Assembly: GCA_018296165.2 (NCBI GenBank)
Contig: JACKQL020000001.1
Coordinates: 2,232,001 to 2,296,000, forward strand
Length of the DNA stretch: 64,000 nt
Reading direction: 5' to 3'
DNA from: Termitomyces sp. T153
Taxonomy: Eukaryota > Basidiomycota > Agaricomycetes > Agaricales > Lyophyllaceae
The notes under the pieces are model-generated. The model did no database searches, was not told the origin of the DNA, and saw only the letters and a list, made by a program, of their open reading frames with translations. Made by a program: the position numbers and the translations under genes. Shown here one piece after another: positions 1 to 9,896 of this stretch (position 1 is the stretch's first letter; each line of letters starts with the position of its first letter).

Positions 1-754
1 AGTACAAGGGTTGCCACTTCTCAGTCATGCAGATATCTGATAGTGAACTGGTGGTAACTAACATAATGTTTGATATAAATGATATCCTAGCAATTTGTGC
101 TGTCAGTAGGTGTCACTTTGAGATTGCAATGTGCTATGCCATACATTGAGCTGAATGCACAGGTATTCCATTGATGCACAAGTCATGGTTCCAGACATGG
201 TTGGGCATTGACACACTTGCCTGAAATGCCTATTGGGTCCTTGAGTTCCATGCCACCTATATTAGCTTCACTGAGCACTGCCAGTGGTTTGTACATCAGT
301 TCAAGACTGAGTGCATAAACTCTAGGGAGTACCTAATCCTGGATGACATGACTTAACAATGCTTACCTATTGATGGTTTGTGCTTGCAAAACCCATATTT
401 CAATCTATGGAATTGGTTTGTAAAGCATTGCCAATGCATACTCAAGCATGAGGAGTCTCACCATGAATGGGATAATCCCCTTTTCCCCTGGAACAACCAC
501 CTGAACTTTGAAATTGGAAAAGAGTGCCAAGCCAATTGTTGATGGCTATCTGGATCTTTTTAGGTTCAGCTGTGGGATTTTGCTTCTTGTAGGCATACCA
601 CAATACTGAGTAGACAGTTGAAGATCCAGTGTTGTATGTGGTTTGACCAAGCATTGCCTGGACAAGAGGCTTATAAAGACTAGCAATCTGTCCAACTATT
701 GAGCATCTTAGAATATGACCAGAGCAGAATATGAGATCTCACCATAATCATAGA

Positions 755-1018
755 TTATTCATGCTCAGTTATGGCATCACAAACAGACATGATAAATTCT
801 GCTGTGACAACAGGATGAGCTGTAAGATACCTAGGATAAAACAATTGACATCTAAGTTGGGCCATTGTAAGCCAATTCAACTTGGGAATTGCATTAATGA
901 TCTTCTCAGCCACTGGATCATTTGAAAACCTAGCATGAGCAGATTTGATCCAGCCATTCAACTTGTCCAAAAGAGAGGTCATATAAACATCAAAGACCTC
1001 CTTCCCATATTTGGCCAT
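755..1018 (-). pseudogene. Unrecognised coding remnant, 87 residues
   Basis: An open stretch of 87 residues on the minus strand, starting with Met-Ala-Lys-Tyr-Gly-Lys. It has a natural mixed composition (Leu-Asp-Lys-Leu-Asn-Gly-Trp, then Pro-Lys-Leu-Asn-Trp-Leu) and not the low complexity of a random frame. No family is recognised. Stops follow directly downstream and a second remnant lies on the same strand at 2140-2595, so both could belong to one decayed gene or transposon protein. This is weak evidence from composition only. Confidence 0.25.
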
Positions 1019-2139
1019 TGTAAGGGCAACCTCTGAAGTGGCAGATCAGAGTCATGCAACTAGCAGAGGGGAATCCAAAGTATATTAGTGGAGTAGACAA
1101 CAATACAATCAGTAACTAATCACCTAGCAGAGGGGAATCCAAAGAGAACAAGTCTAAGGATCCCTGCTGCTTGGTGTGGTGCATCAGCAGTGGTGGAGGG
1201 GTAGGAACTACTGTACAGAAGACCAGAGCTACTCCTAACCCTAGGGCAATGATCACTGAGGTAATACAGAGAACTCGAACAAGTTGTGGAGGTTGCAAAT
1301 GGAAGTCTCCTGACAGCCATGAACTCATCATCAAGCTAGTCTAGACTATAGCCAAAAGAGTCCAAGTTGGTCTGATAAATGCTAGATACATTCTTCAAGA
1401 GGCAGTGAAATTGGTCATCCAGGATGTCAAATTGGGTCTCTTTCTGGGTAAAGTCAAGATCATCAAATACTCAGAGTTGCCCATGCAGCTTGCATCATGT
1501 TTGATTGAATTTGTCAGAAGCAAAAGTCTTCAGATCTTGGAAGTATGGGAAAGTTGAGGAGAGAATGTGCAGAAAACAGGAATTCAAAAGTGAGGGCTAT
1601 TCATTGCATATACACAATGGCATAGGCACTGGAGACACAGTGCCAGTGAGCCAATGCAGTGACTAACAAAGGCATGTCACAATGAAAATAGCTGTTAAAA
1701 CATAGGTACTCATATGCATAAACAAGCTCAATAGAGGACAAAGCTTTGATGATGCACCAATCCTTGTTTTCAGTCTAAATTGTGAGAGATGCCAAAATCC
1801 TGTTTATGTTGTCTGCATCAACTCCATCTTGCTGATTGAGGACATCAAAAAACATTGAGAGTGTGTTTTGAGCAGTTTCCTGGACTTGAAGATCAGCTTG
1901 TTGCTGGCCAACCCTGCCTTGATTTGATTAAAGCAGCATCTTCATGTGCATTGATCATGTCTAACAAATTGTATCCTAGTTTTTGCTCTGAGCATTTTAT
2001 AACATGAAAATATTGCACTCAAATCCAGTAACTTTGCTACCCAAGTCACTTCTTGAGGTTCCTTCTTCAAATTCTCAAGCTCCTCTACCAAGGGCTGTTG
2101 AGAGCAAGTGTTCTTGCCAGTGTCAGCAATATTTGCAAT

Positions 2140-2595
2140 TCATGCAGTGATATTTTTGTACACCTCAAGTTTGTGTAAATATTGGAAAGTGTGCAAAATA
2201 TCTAGGTGGTGGCTACCATTGCCCAGGACAGGCATCTGCATTTTCTGCTTCTCAGTTGCATCTGCCAGTGTGAGTCCCTTCCAGCCTGGCACAAATTCAA
2301 TCATCTGTATATCTCTGGTATTAAAGGTCAGAGATTCCATTTTGATAGCCTGCTTACTGACAAGAACACATATAGCATGTTTCACAGAATGGTTGTGAAG
2401 GTCTTGTCTATTGTTGAGAGCTGTCCACATGTCCTTAAGATCTTTATAATACTGGGGGCAGCTGTTAATGAGAGCTCTCTGAAGCTGTGCAACTGATCCA
2501 AAGGCAAAATCACAGAGTGTAGTCTGGTAGCAGTAGCCCATGACTGTTGCCAAGATAACATCATGAAAGGTTTGCCATTCTTTAACAGAATCCAA
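2140..2595 (-). pseudogene. Unrecognised coding remnant, 151 residues
   Basis: The longest open frame in the left flank, 151 residues on the minus strand. Its composition is protein-like: Trp-Gln-Thr-Phe-His-Asp near the start, a Cys/Tyr-rich segment, then Pro-Gly-Trp-Lys-Gly-Leu. Past its TAG stop the same frame stays protein-like (Ile-Ala-Asn-Ile-Ala-Asp-Thr-Gly-Lys), so the stop may be secondary and the original protein longer. I do not recognise a domain. A dead host gene or a transposon-encoded protein are both possible. Confidence 0.3.
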
Positions 2596-2693
2596 GGCAA
2601 CTGAGGTCAGTTCCTCTGCCTCATCCAGCTTTCTTTGAGCCTTCTTGACAGCTTTGGGAATCTGAAAAGCTAGCTAAATAAAGCATATGACAG

Positions 2694-3307
2694 TTTTGAC
2701 AATTTCTTCCAACCTTTTTATCCAGATTGTTAATACTTCCAATAGTGGTTTTTGTAGGCTGAAAGTATATCTTAGATTCTGCTCTGAGCAGTTTCTAAGA
2801 CAAGCAGAAAAAATACCTGGGTTGTGCCAGAATCACTGGCCTTGACAGACTGAAATTTTATCTTAGATTCTGCTTTGAGCAGTTTCTGAGTCAAGCAGAA
2901 AATACCTTGGTTGTGCCAGAATCACTGGCCTTGACAGACTGAAAATGTATCTTAGATTCTGCTCTGATCAGTTTCTGAATCAAGTGGAAAATACCTTGTA
3001 GGATAACTGAATGAAGGAAAATATGGAAATCAGCAAGAGCATATGACAGGTTTGACAATTTCTTCCAACCTGTTTATTCAGATTTTTAATACTTCCAATA
3101 GTGGTTTTTGTAGGCTGAAAGTGTATCTTAGATTCTGCTCTGAGCAGTTTCTAAGACAAGTAGAAAAAATACCTGGGTTGTGCCAGAATCACTGGCCTTG
3201 ACAGACTGAAATTGTATCTTAGATTCTGCTCTGAGCAGTTCCTAAGTCAAGTGGAAAATACCTTGTAAGATGACTGAATGAAGGAAAATATGGAAATCAG
3301 CAAACAA
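2694..3307. repeat. Higher-order tandem repeat, about 90-bp units
   Basis: Units of about 89-91 bp begin with ctgaaa near 2759, 2850 and 2939, and again near 3115 and 3206. Each contains ttagattctgctctgagcag and tgccagaatcactggccttg. The units sit inside a larger duplicated frame. Both large copies begin with ttgacaatttcttccaacc (about 2695 and 3053) and end with atggaaatcagcaa (about 3035 and 3295). The first large copy holds three units, the second two. Confidence 0.85.
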
Positions 3308-3929
3308 TCACTTTGAAGAGTGAATGGACAGTACTTGAGATGCCATTGGCCTTATTGCTTATGTAATCAAGAACAGATGATTCCTTTTAAGGATGGTAGT
3401 GGTTGAATGTTAAGAAGGTAATTGAAACTCAGCTGAACTTTGATCTGGTGACTTTAGGGCAGGTTAGTAATCTGATCATGTGATCTCAAATGTGAACCAA
3501 AGGAAGCAAACTTTGAGGAATAGCAAAAGAATGAAAATGATTCTATCTTATAATCTGATCTGGGCAGATAATAAGACTGAGCTATTGAAGCAGATTAGTG
3601 ATCAGATTATGACTTAAGCAAACAACAATAAGATTAAGTTGTAAGATCCATAAAATGTGTATTAATTGTTGGTTTGATGGATTTTAAGCAGACAATTACT
3701 AGGATTAAGCTTTCACTTTAATACTTATAAAACTTTACTTGTCTGAAAACTGTGAGTTATTGTCAAGTTGTTTCAAAGATTCATGCAATGCTTAGTAATG
3801 CTCATCCAAATATCAAGGCAAGTGAATCAGCTAAAGTGGCCAGTGTCTTGTGCCTGGTGAGATCTGAAGCTAATAGCCTAAGCAGACTCACTTGCAACTC
3901 TGACAATCCTGAGCAATTCTTGGGAGTTA
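3308..3929. other. AT-rich intergenic stretch, nothing recognised
   Basis: About 620 bp of AT-rich sequence between two tandem-repeat blocks. A 72-residue open stretch at 3752-3970 has no recognisable content. No repeat ends, LTR motifs or RNA gene were seen. Confidence 0.4.
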
Positions 3930-4885
3930 GCCTCAGCAAAGAGCTCAAAGAAGGGACCAAGAGCAGCTGAAGGCCATGGAGTCTTCAAAAGGGGGTACAA
4001 TCAGATTTCAGAACAGGAATCACTAGGTTTGTAGGAGAGATGTCTATCATGCTGTCTTGACAACTAACCACCTGAAATCTGAAGCCTAGAGCCAGAACAT
4101 AATTGCTGGGAACTCTGACAATTCTAGATGATTCTATAAGCTCAGCCCCAGCTGTAAGCCAAGATTTTTGTAACACAGGCAATCCTGGGTGGTCAACCTT
4201 CTTGTAGCCTAAAGAAGAGTGGCAAGAGCAGCTCAGATCAATCCTATCATGAAAGAGGACCATGTCAGATCCCAAGACAAGCATTGCTGGGATTGCTTAC
4301 TTTAGCAATCCTAGGCAATCTCTTGAAGTGAACTTGCTTGGAGCTGCAGGAGGGTAGCAAGAGTGGCTCAGGACAATGTCATCTTAGAAAAAAAACCAGG
4401 TCAGATTGTAATCCAGGAATTGCTAGGAGTCCAAAGAGGGTAGTGAGAGCAATCCAAGCCAATGCCATTTTAGAAAAGGACCAGGTCAAGTCCTAATCCA
4501 AGGATTGCTGAGCTCAGCAACTCTGGTGATCCAAGGTAACCCTTAAGAGCAGTCCAGGCCAATGCCATCTCAGAGGATGATCAGGTCAGATCCTAAGCCA
4601 GGGATTGCTGGGAGCCTAAAGAGGGTAGTGAGAGCAGTTCAGGCAAATGCCATTTTAGAAAATGACCAGGTCAAGTCCTAAGCCAAGGATTGCTGAGCTT
4701 AGCAACTCTGGTGATCCAAGATATCCTTCAAGAGCAGTTCAGGCCAATGCCATCTTAGAAAAACCAGTTCAGGTCCTAAGCTGGGGATCACTAGAATTGC
4801 TTAGCCAAGGTGATCCCTTGAGAGCAGTCCAGGCAAATGTCATCTTAGAAAATGACCAGGTCAGGTCCTAAGCTGGGGATCAGAG
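3930..4885. repeat. Alternating tandem repeat with 100/85-bp spacing
   Basis: Repeated units contain agagcagtccaggccaatg, then ccat.ttagaaaa.gaccaggtca, then a variable tail. The anchor agagc falls at 4446, 4546, 4631, 4731 and 4821, giving spacings of 100, 85, 100 and 90. Long and short units therefore alternate, a dimer of about 185 bp. More degenerate copies reach back to about 3960. The block runs straight into a truncated LTR at about 4886. Confidence 0.8.
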
Positions 4886-5477
4886 CATGAGACTAGAGAC
4901 AAAAACAGAGAATGAAAATGAATACAGAGACAAGACTGGAAGATGTGATAGAAACAAATGTAACAAGAAACATGAAACTGAAGGTAACCAAGTAGAGCGA
5001 TATCAAGACTAGAATAAGGAATGCTACTCTATGACTTATATATTAGCTACTGAGACTCCTCCAGGGATAGCAGGTCTGGCAGCAAGGCTTGTCAGAGTCA
5101 TGCAGAGTTGATCAGTATTGGTTATGATCAGTGGATGGGCTGCAGTGATATACAAATGGGATCTGATTGGAATGTGGGACACCCTGGGGTCATTGTGATG
5201 TTCCAGACTGGATCAGATAAGCCATGGTGACAAGTCAGTAATGTACATCAGAATTAGGAACAGTGTTGAGGGGGGTTCTAGGAGCTCATGAGGGGAAGAA
5301 AAAGTGTTGAGGCCTGCAGGGAACATGTTGGAGTTTGCCAGAGAAGCATTGGAGTTAGCTGGGGTGGGCACCATGAGTGAACAAAGGTTGGGACAGGTCA
5401 AATAAGTGTTGGGAGAAACTCTGGGGGAGCAGGGTGGCTTGGAAAGAAGTCTAGGAGTCTGAGAGTGGGTTGTGACA
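4886..5477 (-). mobile_element. Truncated LTR of the E1 family
   Basis: The sequence follows the inner and distal part of the E1-family LTR. It has agac-rich purine runs, gcgatatcaagactaga (cognate of the self-priming site), tatgacttatata (TATA box on the minus strand) and the end gtgggttgtgaca at 5477. The half that should start with tgtcaggttcc is missing and the tandem repeat abuts instead. It is strongly depleted in CpG and so old. No target duplication can be assigned. Confidence 0.7.
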
Positions 5478-5487
5478 GTTTGCCCAT

Positions 5488-6450
5488 GTGGCTAGGATAC
5501 ATGTGACACCACTTGCCACACCAATCACCCTGCAGCTGGAAATGATTGGAAGTTGTTCCATTGTAAACTATGGGGCCAAGGTGACTATGAAAGTCCCTGG
5601 CAAATTCTATAATGTCTATGTGGACATCACAAATTTTAATTGCTACAACATGATTATAGGGACACCATTCATAAGGGCCTATAAGGTCCTCCTGGATTTT
5701 GAGAATGACTAGGTAGTCATTAATGGGGTAGCAACTCCAGCTCACAAGTTGGAGCTGGAGGATGTAGATGGGTGAGCATGACACTTTGGCACTGTAAAGA
5801 AATAGTGCAACAAATGTCTATGACTCCCTGGTGGACCCAAGCGGCCCACTGTAGAAGATGTGGTAGAGGATGGTGAGGTGTGGGTGATGGAGAGTTCACC
5901 CAATAACCATCCATCTCTACTGATCTCAGAAGAAGAGTATTGGAAGAGTACTCTTCAAGATGGGGAGAAAGTATGTCAGAAGGATTGAATTGATCCTTCA
6001 ACAACAAGGAAACAAAGGGTTTGGAATGGACCAATCCCAAAGCCTACCCTTGAATGGGCATACAACTTACAAATGTCACAGGAGTGGAATCAAGTTATAG
6101 TCAACCTGACATGGATGGAAGGGGTAAGAAGATCAATGCCTGCCAGCAAAGTATACAGACTAGCTATGGAGGATGAGATATCTGAGCCTAGTGAGTTTGA
6201 ATACTTGTGGACTGAAGCAAAAGGCAGGACAGAATGTTGGATAAATCAGAAATTTGTCTGATGGCCTTGCAGGATAAGTATGCAAAGGTAGTGCCACAGT
6301 CAAAACTGGCCAAGAAGGAATGTTGTCCTTGGCCTAGAGTAGACAAAGGGAAGGCACAGCCTTCTAAGCTAACAGAAGGCAATATTGTTAAAGACCAGCA
6401 GATTACACCATAAGTGGGCTTGGGCCTGACAGGAAAAAGGGTCAGCACAA
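5488..6450 (+). pseudogene. Ty3/gypsy protease relic
   Basis: The frame opens at 5488 with residues typical of a basidiomycete gypsy aspartic protease and its C-terminal flank: Asn-Tyr-Gly-Ala-Lys, then Ile-Ile-Gly-Thr-Pro-Phe (the second conserved retropepsin motif), then Leu-Leu-Asp-Phe-Glu. After the stop at 5710 the frame continues with Val-Ile-Asn-Gly-Val-Ala and further broken coding sequence to about 6450, including an open piece at 6073-6261. The catalytic Asp-Ser-Gly part is missing upstream, where the truncated LTR ends. The family differs from E1. Confidence 0.6.
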
Positions 6451-6759
6451 TTTACTTATATCTACCCTGACCAGACTCAAAGGACATATATATATCCAGT
6501 GTGTAGTACAGTCACCCTCAGTCAAGTATATGACAACTGAGGGTGAGTAAATTTAATTACAGATGACAAATACATTACTTACAAAAGGTCCTACTACAGT
6601 CATATACTTACTTGTGTACTTAGGTAGGCCTGCTCAGTCAAGTATACAATGACTAAGGTCACATACTTACTTGTGTACTTAGGGCCAACTTCTAACAGGT
6701 TATGGGAGTGTGCTACTTTGCATCCTGAAGTTGACAACCAAAAATTTTTTTTCTGTGTA
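6451..6759. repeat. Short direct repeats, possible copia leader/LTR remnant
   Basis: Imperfect repeats of tacttacttgtgtacttagg occur near 6605 and 6664, and of cagtcaagtata near 6519 and 6637, so about 60-120 bp is locally duplicated. The stretch lies left of E1, while Ty1/copia gag begins right of E1. Removing E1 and one target duplication joins it to the copia leader, so it may be part of the copia LTR or 5' leader. That identity is inferred from position only. Confidence 0.4.
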
Positions 6760-6764
6760 CCCAC
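6760..6764. repeat. E1 target site duplication, left copy CCCAC
   Basis: CCCAC directly precedes the LTR start TGTCAGG and is identical to 17560-17564 on the far side of the element. Confidence 0.93.
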
Positions 6765-7758
6765 TGTCAGGTTCCGCTGACGACGGGGGCTCAGTACACT
6801 GGCGAGTCCTTACTAGGCAGACACGATGTCCTGCGCTTATAACCAGGCGTCCGGAGTTGGAGTGGAGGTGGGGAAAGCTTGCGAGGGGGTCCCTAGGGAG
6901 AGCAGCCCGAGCAAGTCCTGAGTGATTCGGAGGGGTCTAAGACCAAAGGTACTGGTCGTTGACCCAGGGCGGGTGTCAGGGCTAGTTAGTGGGCGCACAA
7001 ATAGATTGCGGGGTAGGCGGAGGCTTCTCGGTTGATGGGGGTGGGGTCGGAGCTGGACAGGGGATTACTGGGGCTTGGTGGGTTCCGGGGCCGAGCGGGT
7101 AGCGAGGTCCGGAGTTGTCGTTAAGAATGTTCAGGTCGTGGCGCGTGCACGGAGTTCGTACTGACGTAGGGAGCAAGGGAACTTCAGAGGAACAAAGGAA
7201 ATATGTACAGTCGAGATGAGATGGAGACAAGACTGAGAAAAGATAGATTCAAAGCCTAAAAACAGAAATAGAGATGAGACGAGAGATGAAACATAGGAAA
7301 CCGGTAAATGTAATATCAAGACTAAAGTTTGAGGGGTTATTCTATGACTTATATACCGACTACTGGGTGCCTCCCGAGGGCGGCGGATATGATGGCGGGG
7401 GTCGATGGAGCTGTGCGGAGTCGACGGGTGTCGGGTACAATCCAAGGTCGGGCCGCGGCGGTATTCTGATGGGATCAGTTGGGGGCGCGGCCGCTCCAGG
7501 GACGTTGTGACACTCCGGGACGGGTCGGGTGAACTAGGGTAGGGGGTCGGGGACGTATGACGTGGCCAGGAACGGTGGGGGAAGGTTTCAGGGGGGTGTT
7601 GATGGCTACGGAGAGGGAGTTGCCGTCGGGGTTTGCCAGAGAAGCGTCGGAGTTATCCAGTGTGGGCGCAAAAGTGTGGGCAGGGTTCAGGGGAGTTAGA
7701 CGGGAAATTGGGAGGGGTTGGGAGCAGTGTCTAGGGAGCTAGGGAGCGGGTCGTGACA
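6765..7758 (-). repeat. E1 3' LTR (994 bp)
   Basis: Starts tgtcaggttccgctgacg and ends gggtcgtgaca on the plus strand. It differs from the 5' LTR mostly by C/T and G/A transitions, many at CpG. It carries the same TATA box (7348-7355, minus) and the string taatatcaagact (7311-7323) as the other LTR. Confidence 0.93.
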
Positions 7759-7770
7759 TCACCCCCCCTT
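7759..7770 (-). promoter_or_regulatory. E1 polypurine tract
   Basis: AAGGGGGGGTGA on the minus strand lies directly before the 3' LTR, where second-strand synthesis is primed. Equivalent G runs lie at the same place in B (39789-39800), D (52893-52904) and A (60244-60256, plus strand). Confidence 0.8.
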
Positions 7771-7926
7771 CAGCGTCGAGACCCTCAAGACGCGGGGAGC
7801 AAGTCGGGGATCAGTAGGGCGTGGGAATCGAAGTTGATCAATATTGATCAAACCGCAGCGAGCAGCGGCAGTGTGGGGAAGGAAGTCGAGGTGCGGCCGC
7901 CGTTTGTCAGGGGCCCCTTCTTGAGT

Positions 7927-7936
7927 TATTAAAAGG
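7927..7936 (+). promoter_or_regulatory. TATA-like box of the antisense gene
   Basis: tattaaaagg ends 36 bp before the antisense ATG. cattaaaagg stands 34 bp before the matching ATG in B (39957-39966), D (53062-53071) and A (minus strand, 60087-60078). Conservation in place and sequence inside otherwise decayed copies suggests a promoter separate from the LTR. Transcription is not shown. Confidence 0.6.
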
Positions 7937-7971
7937 GGTGGACGCACCTGGGAGTCCGCCAGCTTGTTGCA

Positions 7972-9667
7972 ATGTCTTCTTCAGCTTATTCTCCCACAGC
8001 ATCTAGGTCGCCATCCCCGCCTTCCCAGCCATTGTCCTCCGAAGATTCAGAGGGTTGCCGAGATCGCCGTTGGGTTGAGGTGATGTACCGTAGTCATGAG
8101 TGCGGTCCGTCCCATGTACCCCAGAACACTGATTGTCCTTTCGCAGAGTTGTCCGCGGCCGTGGCTGGTCCCTCAGGGCCACCGTCTGGCATGGATGCAA
8201 TGCAGCCACCGGTGGGCGTGGTCACTTCTACGCACTCCAAGTCTGGCATTTGCCCGGGGGTGGTCCGGCTTGTCCCAGAGGGTTCGAGGGTGGTACAGGC
8301 GGAGGTGACGCCGGAGCAGTTTGCCGAGGCGGTGGGTCGGGCGAGGGGTCCCCCCACCCTCGAGTGGTGTCAGACAGCGGCCCCGGTGAGTGGCCACTTA
8401 GCTTCATGTTTCCCGGACCAACATGCCCCTGCAGTGTGCGTCCTGTACCTGACGAGGGGAGCAGTGTGAGTTTGAGGAACCTGCATTGGGGGTACGGCGG
8501 GACACATTGGTGTGCCTTCCGTGCCATTCGCAGCATGAGAAGTGCTCCGTCACCCTGAGTTGGCGGGCCGTCTGCGTCGCGGCGGAGCAAGGGTGGGATC
8601 AAGGTTGGGTCGCAGCGCAGCTGGAGGAAGGGCGGAAGGGCAGGGTGTCGGGGAGGGGCTCCGGGGCTGGGGAAGGGGAACGGGTTAGCGTGCCTGTCAT
8701 GAAGGTGGGCCCCCCGCGGGGTGGACGGAGGGAGGGGGCCCCTTCCACGCAGGAGAAAGGGAAACGGAGAGCGTCCCCTTCACCCGAGGCGGGTCCCAGT
8801 AAGCGGGCGCGGGGCGAGCAGGTAATGGGGGGCCCCCCTGGTTCCACGGTGTACTCCCCTACATCTGGAGCCCCCGTTGAGCAGTCCGCGGATAGGTTGT
8901 GGTCAGTTGCGGAGGCCTATCTGCAGCGTCGGGTAGAGGGCTTGGAACGGTTGTTGGTTGCATGCGAGGAGGAGATTCAGGGGGTACGGGAGGAGAGGGA
9001 CGGGGCTCGACAGGAGTTGGATGGGGTTTGGAGGGAACGGGACCTGGCGCAGAAAGACAAGGACGTTGCCGTCGGGACTGCCATGGAGCGATTATCTTGT
9101 CTGCAGGAGTTGGAGGTGCGGACGGTGCATTTGCAGGCGCGGGCGGAGGCGGCGGAGGTGGCGACGCAGCAGGCAGGAGGCTCAGGGGTGCGGGAGACCC
9201 AGCAGGGTTCCAGCGCTGGGGAAGTCTGGGCGGCGGCGGAGAGGGCGCGGCGGCGGGAGGAATGGCTCGCCAACAAGGCGGCCTTGGGCCAGCAAGGAGT
9301 GCTTCGTGAGTGGTTTCCCCACTTTCGTCTCCTAAGCGCTGATTCAGGTTCCACAGACTGGGCCAGGGAGCATCGCATCCTTCTCGACGGAGCGTCGGCA
9401 GCGCTGGGGTCCATCCATGATGGGTTGGCGAGGATGCCCGGGGACCTTCCGCCGGAGTTGGGTCAAGGGGTTATGCAGATGGGGCGTCTGTTGGCAGGGC
9501 ATTGGCGGAGGGCGACGGCAGATCCTGGGGCGTGGTGGGAGATGGCGACGGACGTGGGGGAACCGCTTCCCGGGCAACCCGAGGTTCTGGCGGCGGTAGT
9601 GGCACAGTTGGAGGTGTTCATGGTGGGAAGGGTAGCGGGGTTAGGGTCAGAGGAGGAGGGAGAGTGA
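7972..9667 (+). pseudogene. Antisense accessory gene of E1: C6-cluster, coiled-coil protein, one stop
   Basis: Lies between the end of pol and the 3' LTR, on the strand opposite gag-pol. Exon 1 is 7972-8385 (138 codons), the intron 8386-8434 (GTGAGT..CAG, phase 0), exon 2 8435-9667 (410 codons plus TGA). Exon 1 is Ser/Pro-rich and ends in a segment conserved among copies (Val-Thr-Pro-Glu-Gln-Phe, then Leu-Glu-Trp-Cys). Exon 2 opens with C-x2-C-x6-C-x15-C-x2-C-x6-C, close to a fungal Zn2Cys6 cluster with a long loop. A two-part basic stretch (about codons 85-105 of exon 2) looks like a nuclear signal. A Glu/Arg/Leu-rich coiled coil and a conserved C-terminal block (Leu-Leu-Asp-Gly, then Gly-Arg-Leu-Leu-Ala-Gly-His) follow. 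The only break is TGA at 8450-8452 inside the cluster; copy B reads CAA there, so the ancestor was probably CGA. DNA binding is inferred. Confidence 0.7.
8386..8434 (+). other. Spliceosomal intron of the antisense gene, 49 nt
   Basis: GTGAGT at the 5' end, CCTGCAG at the 3' end, phase 0. Matching introns are present in B (40402-40452, 51 nt), D (53558-53604, 47 nt) and A (minus strand, 59592-59546, 47 nt). Intron sequence diverges while exon frames stay alignable, as expected for a real intron. Size is typical of basidiomycetes. Confidence 0.75.
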
Positions 9668-9896
9668 GGGGAATTCAGACCCCGTCGTTGACTTGTTCTC
9701 TGCCCCTTCTTGTTCGAGTATATATATGTACACTGCTTGTTCCTATACAGTCTCTGGTCCTTCTGCTGAGTGTGGGAAGTTTCAGATAGAGCAAGGAGAG
9801 GAGTAAGTGGAAACACATAGGAGAGTACTGGTGGGAGTTGAATCCCTGGTGAACCCAGAGGCGGGGGTTACGCCCACTATTGCCATCTGTGTTGAG

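Larger units (their letters stand above)
1..2693. other. Decayed left flank, no intact gene recognised
   Basis: About 2.7 kb with almost no CpG and many stop codons in every frame. Two minus-strand stretches are open long enough to be coding remnants and are listed separately. A short direct repeat (ctagcagaggggaatccaaag) occurs near 1061 and again near 1124. I see no LTR ends, tRNA or recognisable domain here. It is probably an old mutated repeat or dead gene. Confidence 0.4.

Noticed and set aside
1116..1334. A small secreted or membrane protein on the minus strand
   Set aside because: Two overlapping frames are open over the same bases and neither has a recognisable signal or downstream context; it is more likely chance.
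8100..8146. A second intron in exon 1 of the antisense gene (ends in CAG before AGTTG, CTGAT branch-like motif)
   Set aside because: No GT start gives the required frame. The only frame-keeping choice joins into TAG in all copies, and E1 and B would have GC instead of GT. The E1 frame is open without it.
8003..8602. Minus-strand and alternative-frame open stretches across the antisense gene (for example 8602-8228 minus, 8133-8558 plus)
   Set aside because: High GC content leaves several frames open. Only the 7972/8435 frame keeps the same residues and cysteine spacing in B, D and A.
8958..9335. Gly/Arg-rich open frames inside exon 2 of the antisense gene
   Set aside because: Low-complexity shadow of the coiled-coil coding frame; not conserved in the other copies.
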